Origin: an uncultured Oscillospiraceae bacterium
GTDB lineage: Bacteria; Bacillota; Clostridia; Oscillospirales; Acutalibacteraceae
DNA length: 64,000 nt
NCBI GenBank assembly: GCA_902465155.1
Contig: CABQLY010000007.1
Coordinates: forward strand, 1 to 64,000
Reading direction: 5' to 3'
Numbering within the stretch: position 1 is the stretch's first letter; every line of letters begins with the position of its first letter. This document shows positions 42,056-49,343 of this stretch, piece by piece. The translations under genes were made by a program, and so were the position numbers. The notes under the pieces were generated by a model that saw nothing but the letters and a program-made list of their open reading frames with translations, was not told the origin of the DNA and ran no database searches.

Positions 42056-43557
42056 TCTCCCGCGTGTGAGATACCGAGGATCTCAAGCTCCTTTTCTGTC
42101 ATATTAACGCCACGCAGCATCAGTCGGTTCCCGCGCAGCGCCTCAATAGAATTAATGCCCATGCCGCCCATTAGCTCTTTAATTTCGTGCCGCCAGGCGG
42201 TCATTAAATTCACCAGCCGCAAATAGCCGGTTTCGGGGTTTAAACGGCGCACCAGCTCTGGCCGTTGGGTTGCAATGCCCCAGTTACATTTGCCGGTTTG
42301 GCAGGTGCGGCAAAGGTGGCAACCCAGCGCCAGCAAAGCCGCCGTTGCAATGTAGCAAGCGTCGGCGCCCAGCGCAATAGCCTTTACAACATCGGCCGCC
42401 GAGCGAATGCTGCCCCCTACTACTAACGAAACATTGTTGCGAATTCCTTCGTCCCGCAAGCGTTGATCTACCGCCGCCAAGGCCAACTCAATTGGAATTC
42501 CAACATTATCGCGAATACGGGTAGGCGCCGCGCCGGTGCCGCCGCGAAAGCCGTCTATTGCAATAATATCGGCACCGCTGCGGGCAATACCGCTGGCAAT
42601 GGCCGCAATGTTATGTACCGCCGCAACCTTAACAATAATTGGCTTTTTGTACTGCGTTGCCTCTTTTAGTGAAAAAACAAGCTGACGCAGATCTTCAATA
42701 GAATAAATATCGTGGTGCGGGGCGGGCGAAATAGCGTCGGAGCCCTCCGGGATCATGCGCGTGCGGGAAACATCGCCCACAATTTTGGCGCCGGGCAGGT
42801 GCCCGCCAATACCCGGCTTTGCGCCCTGACCCATTTTAATTTCAATGGCAGCGCCGGCGTTTAAATACTCCTCATGCACACCAAAACGGCCCGAGGCAAC
42901 CTGTACTACCGTGTTTTCGCCGTAGCAGTAAAAGTCCTCGTGCAGGCCGCCCTCGCCGGTGTTGTAGTAAATGCCAAGCTCTTTGGCGGCGCGAGCCAAA
43001 CACTCGTGCGCGTTGTAGCTAATAGAGCCGTAGCTCATAGCCGAAAACATTACCGGCATGCTAAGCTCTAACTGCGGCGGCAGCTCGGTTTTTAAGGTGC
43101 CGTTTGCGTTGCGGGCAACCTCGGCCGGCTTTTTGCCTAAAAACACTTTGGTTTCCATTGGCTCGCGCAGCGGGTCAATAGAGGGGTTGGTAACCTGCGA
43201 GGCGTTAATTAAAATTTTGTCCCAGTACACCGGCAGCGGCTTGGGGTTGCCCATGGAGGAAAGCAGCACGCCGCCGCTGGCCGCCTGCTTGTAAATTTCT
43301 TTAATGGTATCGGTCTGCCAATTGGCGTTTTCGCGAAACGCGCAATCGTTTTTTACAATTTTTAAGGCGTGGGTAGGGCAAACGCACACGCAGCGCTGGC
43401 AATCTACACACTTGCTTTCGTCGCTGAGCATTACATTGCCCTCGGCGTCAAAACGGTGCACCTCGTTGGCACACTGCCGTTCGCAAACGCGGCAGGCAAT
43501 GCAGCGGTTTGGATCCCGTATTACTTGGAATTCGGGGAATAAATAAGAAACTGGCAT
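42052..43557 (-). CDS. Glutamate synthase catalytic (FMN) subunit with ferredoxin domain
   Basis: The 501-residue protein corresponds to the central FMN barrel of GltB, of the archaeal/clostridial split type. It starts with two [4Fe-4S] motifs (CIACRVCERQC, about 19-29; CVDCQRCVCVC, about 50-60). The barrel follows with SYGSISYNAHE and RGGTGAAPTRIRDN. CHLCRTCQTGKCNW (about 420) is the cluster site of GOGAT. It turns 2-oxoglutarate plus ammonia into glutamate. Its start overlaps the amidotransferase stop by one base (TAATG). Confidence 0.93.
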   Translation of the reverse strand: MPVSYLFPEFQVIRDPNRCIACRVCERQCANEVHRFDAEGNVMLSDESKCVDCQRCVCVCPTHALKIVKNDCAFRENANWQTDTIKEIYKQAASGGVLLSSMGNPKPLPVYWDKILINASQVTNPSIDPLREPMETKVFLGKKPAEVARNANGTLKTELPPQLELSMPVMFSAMSYGSISYNAHECLARAAKELGIYYNTGEGGLHEDFYCYGENTVVQVASGRFGVHEEYLNAGAAIEIKMGQGAKPGIGGHLPGAKIVGDVSRTRMIPEGSDAISPAPHHDIYSIEDLRQLVFSLKEATQYKKPIIVKVAAVHNIAAIASGIARSGADIIAIDGFRGGTGAAPTRIRDNVGIPIELALAAVDQRLRDEGIRNNVSLVVGGSIRSAADVVKAIALGADACYIATAALLALGCHLCRTCQTGKCNWGIATQRPELVRRLNPETGYLRLVNLMTAWRHEIKELMGGMGINSIEALRGNRLMLRGVNMTEKELEILGISHAGE

Positions 43558-44648
43558 TAGTAAGCGCCCTCCTTAACCTTTACAATTACCGGCTCGCCGC
43601 CGGCCGGCGCCCAAACATTTTCGGCCTGCGGCTCCATTACGCGAATGGCGGCCTCCTCGCTGGCAATATAAACCATATCATTTTTTTCGGCCACTACCAT
43701 AGAGCGCAGCTTTAGGCGGTCGTTTAACGCCATTAAGCCGCCCTCAAACCCTAATACAATAGAAAACGGGCCGGTAATTAACAAGCTGGGGTAAATTTTG
43801 CGTAAAAAGGCCAGCTGCTCGGCCTCGACTTTTGGTTTGCCGTTAATGGTGCTCCAAAACGGGGCGGCAATTACCTGTGCCGTTTCCTGCAAGGTCAGGC
43901 CCTGCCGCCGCAGTAAATAATCGGCAATGTAGGTAATAACCTCGGTATCGGTTTGCAGGGTACATTTGTAGCCAAACATTTCAATGTAGCGGCGGTTTGC
44001 GTCGTAGGAGGAAATTTCACCGTTATGTACAATAGAATAATCCAGCAGCGTAAAGGGGTGCGCCCCGCCCCACCAGCCGGGGGTATTGGTGGGGTAACGG
44101 CCGTGCGCCGTCCAGGAGTAGCCCTCGTATTCCTCTAACCGGTAAAAACGGCCAACATCCTCGGGAAAACCAACGGCCTTAAAGGTGCCCATGTTTTTAC
44201 CGCTGGAGAAAACATAAGCCCCCTCAGACTTGGCGTTAATAGTCATTACCGTGCGGGCAACATATTCTTTTTCATCTAACTGCAGGCGGGAAAGCACCGA
44301 GGAAAGCGGCGCCACAAAATACCGCCAAATCAGCGGAATATCGGTAATTTCGGGAATTTTGCGAATGGGCACATTCTCAGCCTTAACAATTTCAAACCGG
44401 TCCTTCAGCAGGCGCTCGCACCGCACGCGAGCCTCGTTGTCATTATAAAAAATGTGAAACGCGTAAAACTCTTTGTATTCCGGGTAAATACCGTACCCGG
44501 CAAAGCCGCCGCCCAAACCGTTGGAGCGGTCGTGCATAGGTACCATGCTTTTCATAATGGTTTCACCCGACATTCGGTTCCCATTTTTAGAAATAAGCGC
44601 CGAAATGGCACAGCCGGACGGAATACGCACTTGACCCTCAAGCTTCAT
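43557..44648 (-). CDS. Class II glutamine amidotransferase subunit of glutamate synthase
   Basis: The 363-residue protein is the glutaminase domain found at the N-terminus of normal GltB. Cys13 in IPSGCAISALIS is the likely N-terminal nucleophile after removal of a 12-residue propeptide. RYPTNTPGWWGGAHPF and IVHNGEISSYDANRRYIE are the family's active-site sequences. It releases ammonia for the next subunit. AAAGGAAGAG precedes the ATG. It is the first gene of a seven-gene operon behind a leader with a terminator. Confidence 0.93.
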   Translation of the reverse strand: MKLEGQVRIPSGCAISALISKNGNRMSGETIMKSMVPMHDRSNGLGGGFAGYGIYPEYKEFYAFHIFYNDNEARVRCERLLKDRFEIVKAENVPIRKIPEITDIPLIWRYFVAPLSSVLSRLQLDEKEYVARTVMTINAKSEGAYVFSSGKNMGTFKAVGFPEDVGRFYRLEEYEGYSWTAHGRYPTNTPGWWGGAHPFTLLDYSIVHNGEISSYDANRRYIEMFGYKCTLQTDTEVITYIADYLLRRQGLTLQETAQVIAAPFWSTINGKPKVEAEQLAFLRKIYPSLLITGPFSIVLGFEGGLMALNDRLKLRSMVVAEKNDMVYIASEEAAIRVMEPQAENVWAPAGGEPVIVKVKEGAY

Positions 44649-44721
44649 GATTTTCTCTTCCTTTCCTACGGGCGGAAAAATTAGCTAAGCCACTTAAAAT
44701 TGCCGCCGCTCACGCCCAAAC

Positions 44722-44784
44722 AAAAAAACAAGGACGCCCACACAGCCGAGTACAATACACGGCTGCATGAACATCCTTGCTCAT
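44722..44784 (-). promoter_or_regulatory. Leader terminator with ANTAR-type antiterminator hairpins
   Basis: On the minus strand the leader can form two exclusive folds. Antiterminator: ATGAGC-AAGGAT-GTTCAT (44784-44767), a 6-bp stem with one G-T pair and a hexaloop having A1 and G4, directly followed by hairpin CAGCCG...CGGCTG (44765-44743) whose loop contains ATTGTA. Terminator: CAAGGATG-type bases (44779-44772) pair with CGTCCTTG (44736-44729), and TTTTTTT (44728-44722) follows. ANTAR proteins are known to stabilise such two-hairpin, hexaloop folds. The second loop is less exact than the first. Confidence 0.75.
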
Positions 44785-44793
44785 TACAGTAAC

Positions 44794-44822
44794 ATTTTAC
44801 CACGCTTTTACAGCGTTGTCAA
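44794..44822 (-). promoter_or_regulatory. Promoter of the GOGAT/GS operon with palindromic spacer
   Basis: On the minus strand TTGACA (44817-44822), 17 bases, TAAAAT (44794-44799). The spacer contains ACGCT-GTAAA-AGCGT, an inverted repeat that could be an operator. Confidence 0.7.
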
Positions 44823-44885
44823 TACCTACACAAAATTTTAAGAGGAAAATTTGCCAAAAAATTTTTAAACCAAAATAATCCCGGT

Positions 44886-45188
44886 TTAAATACCGTATTT
44901 TTTTAAGTCTACGCGGCCGTCCGGGGTAAATTCTACCCCCTCCTGCTGCAGCAGCTCTATTTGCCGGTTTTGCCCGCCAAAGGCAAATGCCGAAGAAACC
45001 CGGCCAAACCGGTCTACTACCCGGTGGCAGGGAATTTGCCCCGGGCGGGGGTTGGCGTGCAGGGCATAGCCCACCACGCGAGACCAGCGGGGGTTGCCCG
45101 CCAGCATTGCCACCTGCCCGTAGGTTGCCACCCGGCCGGGCGGAATTTGGCAAACAACATCATAAATTAATTCAAAGGTATTTTTCAA
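44886..45188 (-). CDS. MGMT-family methyltransferase-like protein
   Basis: The 100-residue protein is the DNA-binding and active-site domain of O6-alkylguanine-DNA alkyltransferases only. IPPGRVATYGQVAMLAGNPR (about 15-34) is the HTH region and IPCHRVV (about 52-58) carries the acceptor Cys. Alkyltransferase-like (ATL) proteins of similar length have Trp in place of this Cys; here the Cys is kept, so repair activity is possible. The start is TTG; GGTGA, 7 bases before it, overlaps the stop of the upstream glycosidase gene, which indicates coupling. Confidence 0.85.
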   Translation of the reverse strand: MKNTFELIYDVVCQIPPGRVATYGQVAMLAGNPRWSRVVGYALHANPRPGQIPCHRVVDRFGRVSSAFAFGGQNRQIELLQQEGVEFTPDGRVDLKKYGI

Positions 45189-45194
45189 GAATAA

Positions 45195-48100
45195 TCACCG
45201 TTTTTTTAAAATACGCGGGGCCGAAAGCAGGCCGGTTGCCTTTAAGCGGTATTCCGGGCAATACTCGGCGCCTTGGGTGCGCCAAGCGGGCGGGCCAAAC
45301 CAGGTGTGGTCGCCGTTATTTAAATGCAGCTGGCCAAAGGTGTTTGCGCGGGAGTTGTAAACATGAACCTCTACCGTATTTTGGCCGGGGGTTAAATAGC
45401 CCAAATTAGCCACATAGGGCGCAAGTGAAACATTTTGCCCCACCCCGCCGGCCGTAACCGTTACGCAGCCGGCGCCGTAGGTGCCCAGCGCCAACGCTGT
45501 GCTTTGGTTGGTTTTAAGCGGCAGGCGGTAGGTAATTTCGCCGCCGTAAAACGGCAGGCCTTGCTGTGCTAAATCGGCAAAATAAAGCTTTTCGGCCGGC
45601 TTTTGCAGGCAAACTGCCGTGCCGGTTACCCTTACGCCAAAATTGCCTAAAACAAAAATGTTTTCGGTGTTGGTCATAACGCCAAACGGCTTTTTCAGCT
45701 CAATGGTATTTTGCCCTTTTTGCACCGTTCCAAGCATAATTTCGGCAATGGAAAAATCTACATAATAGCCCTGCTTTTTAGCCGGCAGCTTTTGGCCGTT
45801 AAACCAAACCTCGGTGCAATCAAGGTCTTCTAACGCCAATTTAGCATTTTGAACCTCTATTTCAGAATAAAAGCTGTACGCTAAGGTAATGCTGTTTTGC
45901 TCTTTTACCTTTTTAGTGGCCCAGGGTTGCGCCCCTAAGGATGCCGCAACCGGCAGGTTTAGCTGCTGCTTGGCAATAACGCCAATGCGAATACTTTCCT
46001 CTGCCTTTTGCCAATCGCCGTTATCTAACCGCCACCGGGCCATATCCAGCACGCAAACATTCGGCTCGGCTAAAGCGTACTCCACCGGCCCGGCTACATA
46101 GCCCTGCTCCTCGTATTCGGCGGTATTTTCGGCTACCGATTTTGCCTTGCCGGGGCAAAGCTGAACCAACAAAGAGGAATGTACATTATTTTGCCAGTTA
46201 AAGTAGGTAAAGCCGTTTTCGTAATACACCGGAATTTCGGCGGTTTGGCCGGTTAGGGTATTAAACTCGGTTGCGGTAAAGGTGCCCTTTACGCCAATGG
46301 TATCTACCCTATTCGGTTTAATAGAAAGCCGGTTGCTTTGCGTGCAGTGGCAAACAAACAGGTTGTAATTTTCGCCGTCTTGGCGCAGGCCGTAAAATAA
46401 ATCATCTGTACGGCTGCCGTTCGCGCGAAGCATTTTTACGGTGCGGTAGGGTTCTAAAGCCTCTACCACCGCGTTTTGGGTAAAATCAATGCGGTTATTT
46501 TCGGCCAGCTTTTGCGCGGCGTTGCTTAAAACAGCGTCAATGTACTCCGGCACATGCCCGGCAAACAAAACCTTACCGCCCTTTTCGGCAAACTGCTGCA
46601 GGTACTTTAGGGTTGTACCGCGCAGGGTGCGGCAGCCCGGCACCACCACAACATCGTAGCACATTTTGCCAACCGTAAAGCCCGTTTGGCTGCTTTTAAA
46701 TTGCTCCGGCAGGGTCGATTCGCAAATATAATCGTAATCCAGCCCGGCGTGCAGCATCCAGTTTGAAATATCTTTAAAATTGCGGTCCAGCTCCTGCCGA
46801 ATACTGCCGGATTGGTCGTTCGGGCCGTAGCACAGCCAGTAAGATTCAATGGGGTGGATCATACCAATTTTAATGGCGGCGCTGCCCCGCGTCATTAAAG
46901 TGTTAACCCGGGCAAAGTGGTTTTCAATGTAGCTGTACTCTTTATACCAGGCCGATTGGTGACCAATAGAGGCCGGGTAATCTCTTTTTGCCTCCCCGTT
47001 CATAGAAACCCAGTACAAATGCGGCACCCGCACGCTAACGCCTAAAGCGGCCTGCCAATCCCCTTGCAGCTTGTGCCCGCGAAAATCAAAATCCCAGTTT
47101 GTTACGCCGTAAAGCTCGCTCATTACCCCTTCGCGGCCATACTGGTGCGCCGCGCTGGCAGCCTGCTTAACGGTGGTAAATTCGCCGTAGGTGTTGCAAA
47201 GAATATCTACCCCCGGAATGGTAAAATTGCGGTAGGCGCGCATGGCCTCGCCAATTGCCCCGGTTTGGGAGGAAAGGCTTTGCTCCTCCATCATGTGCCC
47301 TGTCATTGCAATACCGTTTTTTTGGCACCAGTGGCCAATATTATCGCAATAGGCCTGCACAAACCGCTCGGTAACATGGTCGTGGTAGCGGTAACGGGTA
47401 ACCGAGGCAACGCCCTTTTTGTTCCAAATAACCTCCGGCAGCTTTTCTAAAAGGCTTTCGCCGTAAGCGGCGCGGTAGGTTTCCTCCAAATCGGTGGTAA
47501 AGGGCAAAATAATGTCTTTATTGAAATCCTTCGCGTGGTCTAACAACACCTTGCGGGTAACCTGCGGTTCATCGGTAAAAATAGCGGGAACGGTTTTGCC
47601 AAACTCCTCGCCAACTGTTTCCTTATACCGCTCGTGCGTTATTTTAATAAAATCGTCAATAGCCGGTTTCGAAAGGGTATCTACATAGGTTTGGTAGTTA
47701 AACCAAGGCCCCTCCGAAGCCGTTTCTAAGTAGGCGTACCAAACCGTGCCCTCGGCCGTTTCGCCGTTTTTCAGCTGCCGGTAGCTTTTTAAATAGCCTT
47801 CGTCGTCCAGCTCAACCGCGTACCTGCAAAGCAGCTTGCCGTTGTTGGCGCGCTTTGCTAAGGCCGAGGCGTCAATTTGCTCCTCGGCTTCGGCGGCTTC
47901 CCCGTACGGCGTGGTGGTAAGCATTAAAAACTTTTGCCGGTTTTCTAACTTTTTGGTAACATACCCGCCCGCAAAGCCCGAGGGCCACTTGTCCTCATCG
48001 TACAGCCAGGCCAGCATATTTTTTTCTTTTGCCCGCTCGGTACAGGCTTTAATAAAGGCCATGTATTCATCCGACAGGTAGGTAGTAGACATACCCACGC

Positions 48101-48278
48101 GGGTGTGCATATGAAATCCGCCCATGCCCATTTGCTCCATGGCGTCAATTTCCGAAAACAGTTCATCCTTTTTTAAATCGCAGTTCCAAGCCCAAAAAGG
48201 GGTGCAGCGGTACTCGGCTGTTGGGTTTAAAAACAGGTTTAAATCAATTTGTTTGGCTTTATTTTTAGGGTAAAGCAT
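45195..48278 (-). CDS. Glycoside hydrolase, GH106-like
   Basis: The 1027-residue protein begins with a catalytic barrel of the alpha-L-rhamnosidase (GH106) or a related family: PFWAWNCDLKKDELFSEIDA (about 27-46), GGFHMHTRVGMS (about 53-64) and WLYDEDKWPSGFAGG (about 91-105) are typical. Beta-rich domains fill the second half, including a jelly-roll near the end. No signal peptide is present, so it acts in the cytoplasm on imported oligosaccharides. AAAGGG precedes the ATG. The family is inferred from conserved phrases; the exact sugar is not known. Confidence 0.8.
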   Translation of the reverse strand: MLYPKNKAKQIDLNLFLNPTAEYRCTPFWAWNCDLKKDELFSEIDAMEQMGMGGFHMHTRVGMSTTYLSDEYMAFIKACTERAKEKNMLAWLYDEDKWPSGFAGGYVTKKLENRQKFLMLTTTPYGEAAEAEEQIDASALAKRANNGKLLCRYAVELDDEGYLKSYRQLKNGETAEGTVWYAYLETASEGPWFNYQTYVDTLSKPAIDDFIKITHERYKETVGEEFGKTVPAIFTDEPQVTRKVLLDHAKDFNKDIILPFTTDLEETYRAAYGESLLEKLPEVIWNKKGVASVTRYRYHDHVTERFVQAYCDNIGHWCQKNGIAMTGHMMEEQSLSSQTGAIGEAMRAYRNFTIPGVDILCNTYGEFTTVKQAASAAHQYGREGVMSELYGVTNWDFDFRGHKLQGDWQAALGVSVRVPHLYWVSMNGEAKRDYPASIGHQSAWYKEYSYIENHFARVNTLMTRGSAAIKIGMIHPIESYWLCYGPNDQSGSIRQELDRNFKDISNWMLHAGLDYDYICESTLPEQFKSSQTGFTVGKMCYDVVVVPGCRTLRGTTLKYLQQFAEKGGKVLFAGHVPEYIDAVLSNAAQKLAENNRIDFTQNAVVEALEPYRTVKMLRANGSRTDDLFYGLRQDGENYNLFVCHCTQSNRLSIKPNRVDTIGVKGTFTATEFNTLTGQTAEIPVYYENGFTYFNWQNNVHSSLLVQLCPGKAKSVAENTAEYEEQGYVAGPVEYALAEPNVCVLDMARWRLDNGDWQKAEESIRIGVIAKQQLNLPVAASLGAQPWATKKVKEQNSITLAYSFYSEIEVQNAKLALEDLDCTEVWFNGQKLPAKKQGYYVDFSIAEIMLGTVQKGQNTIELKKPFGVMTNTENIFVLGNFGVRVTGTAVCLQKPAEKLYFADLAQQGLPFYGGEITYRLPLKTNQSTALALGTYGAGCVTVTAGGVGQNVSLAPYVANLGYLTPGQNTVEVHVYNSRANTFGQLHLNNGDHTWFGPPAWRTQGAEYCPEYRLKATGLLSAPRILKKR

Positions 48279-48312
48279 TTACAACGCCCTTTCTAAAATA
48301 GTTTACCCTTGT

Positions 48313-48341
48313 ATTATAGTGGCAGCGGCCGCCAATTGCAA
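48313..48341 (-). promoter_or_regulatory. Promoter of the GH106-like gene
   Basis: On the minus strand TTGCAA (48336-48341), 17 bases, TATAAT (48313-48318), 35 bases before the ATG. Confidence 0.7.
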
Positions 48342-48390
48342 CCGCAGGCCCTAAAAAGCGTAAAAACCGAGCTTTTTTTCATAAAAAATG

Positions 48391-48533
48391 GGAACGAATT
48401 TATTCAGGTAAAGAGTACGAATTTATTCAGGCAAAGGGGGGCCAAACTATTCGGGTAAAAGGGTACGAATTCATTTAGGTAACAGGGTGCAAATTGATTC
48501 GGGTAAAAGGGGCTAATCTATTAAGGTGTACAG
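48391..48533 (-). repeat. Six-copy 23-24-bp tandem repeat starting in the end of rqcP
   Basis: Six imperfect units spaced 23, 24, 24, 23 and 24 bases share a core like GAATTNATTCAGGTAAAAG (plus strand). The rightmost unit (48510-48533) is the 3' end of rqcP, including its last six codons and the stop at 48513-48515. The array fills most of the space to the next promoter. Confidence 0.8.
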
Positions 48534-48755
48534 GGTGCCAACATCCTCTTTCCGAACGGCCTCTTTTACCTCTAAAACCCGCAGCTTTAAAGTGCGCCCG
48601 CCAAATTCCAGCTGCAAAAAATCCTGCGGCTTTACCTCGTAAGAGGCACGGGCGGCCTTGCCGTTTACCAATACCCGCCCGGCGTCGCACGCCTCGTTGG
48701 CCACGGTGCGCCGTTTAATAATTCTGGCTACTTTTAAATATTTATCTAATCGCAT
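48513..48755 (-). CDS. rqcP: RqcP, S4-domain ribosome quality control protein
   Basis: The 80-residue protein is nearly all S4 RNA-binding domain (MRLDKYLKVARIIKRRTVAN and then GRVLVNGKAARASYEVKPQD). In Bacillus RqcP (YabO) binds stalled 50S subunits and helps RqcH add alanine tails. The C-terminus is a little shorter than in Bacillus (86 residues). A CGGAGG-type site precedes the ATG. It sits beside hup and a SpoVB-like gene, as in other Clostridia, but the usual yabP, yabQ and divIC neighbours are missing. Confidence 0.93.
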   Translation of the reverse strand: MRLDKYLKVARIIKRRTVANEACDAGRVLVNGKAARASYEVKPQDFLQLEFGGRTLKLRVLEVKEAVRKEDVGTLYTLID

Positions 48756-48793
48756 AAAATCCTCCGTTAAAGCTGTACTTTAATAAACCGATT

Positions 48794-48821
48794 AAAAAAG
48801 CCCTGCCGAAAAAGGCAGGGC
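48794..48821 (-). terminator. Terminator of hup
   Basis: On the minus strand GCCCTGCC / GGCAGGGC (48821-48814 and 48807-48800) with a 6-base loop is followed by TTTTTT. It lies between hup and rqcP, so rqcP depends on readthrough or a nearby promoter. Confidence 0.9.
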
Positions 48822-48839
48822 GCAAATATAAGCTTTAAA

Positions 48840-49112
48840 TTATTGAATTTCTTCCTTAAAGCCACGGCCGGCCTTAAATACCGGAGCCTTGCAAGCAGCA
48901 ATTTTAATCTGCTCTTTGGTTTGGGGGTTAATGCCGGTTCTTGCGGCTCTTTCCTTAACCTCAAAGGTGCCAAAGCCAACTAACTGGATCTTGCCGCCGG
49001 CTTTCAGCTCTTCGGTAACGGTCTCAATAAAAGCGGTTAATGCCTTGTCGGCGTCTTTCTTTGCAATGTCTGCCTTTTCTGCAATTGCTGCAACTAATTC
49101 TGTTTTTTTCAT
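48840..49112 (-). CDS. hup: HU-family DNA-binding protein
   Basis: A 90-residue histone-like protein that bends and compacts DNA. It has the N-terminal helical dimer part (MKKTELVAAIAEKADIAKKD) and the DNA-clasping arm region (GFGTFEVKERAARTGINPQT, about 46-65). Its length is exactly that of bacterial HU. CGGAGGAAAAT precedes the ATG. It has its own strong promoter and terminator. Confidence 0.97.
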   Translation of the reverse strand: MKKTELVAAIAEKADIAKKDADKALTAFIETVTEELKAGGKIQLVGFGTFEVKERAARTGINPQTKEQIKIAACKAPVFKAGRGFKEEIQ

Positions 49113-49187
49113 CTTATTTTCCTCCGTAGAAAATGATTTATTTCAACAGGTAAAACCTGTTTGAAAACGAAATACTGCGACCCTGTT

Positions 49188-49216
49188 ATTATACCGCATT
49201 TTAAGCAAAAAGGCAA
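49188..49216 (-). promoter_or_regulatory. Promoter of hup
   Basis: On the minus strand TTGCCT (49211-49216), 17 bases, TATAAT (49188-49193). The leader (~75 bases) has a small palindrome AACAGGTTTTACCTGTT. Confidence 0.7.
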
Positions 49217-49343
49217 GCAGAAGTTTTAAAAACCAAGGTCGAGCAACGGTATACTAATAATTTACCATAAAATTACCCTAAAATCAAGTGTAAATTTGAA
49301 AAAAATCGGGAAATTCGGCAATTATCGGTGTTTTAAACCCGCT

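Noticed and set aside
44710..44784. A 24-codon minus-strand open frame in the GOGAT/GS leader that runs through the terminator
   Set aside because: It has no ribosome-binding site, and the base pairing of two competing hairpins explains the sequence better. An open frame this short is expected often by chance.
44886..45188. The MGMT-like protein as a non-catalytic ATL protein
   Set aside because: ATL proteins have Trp or Ala at the acceptor position; here PCHRV keeps the Cys.
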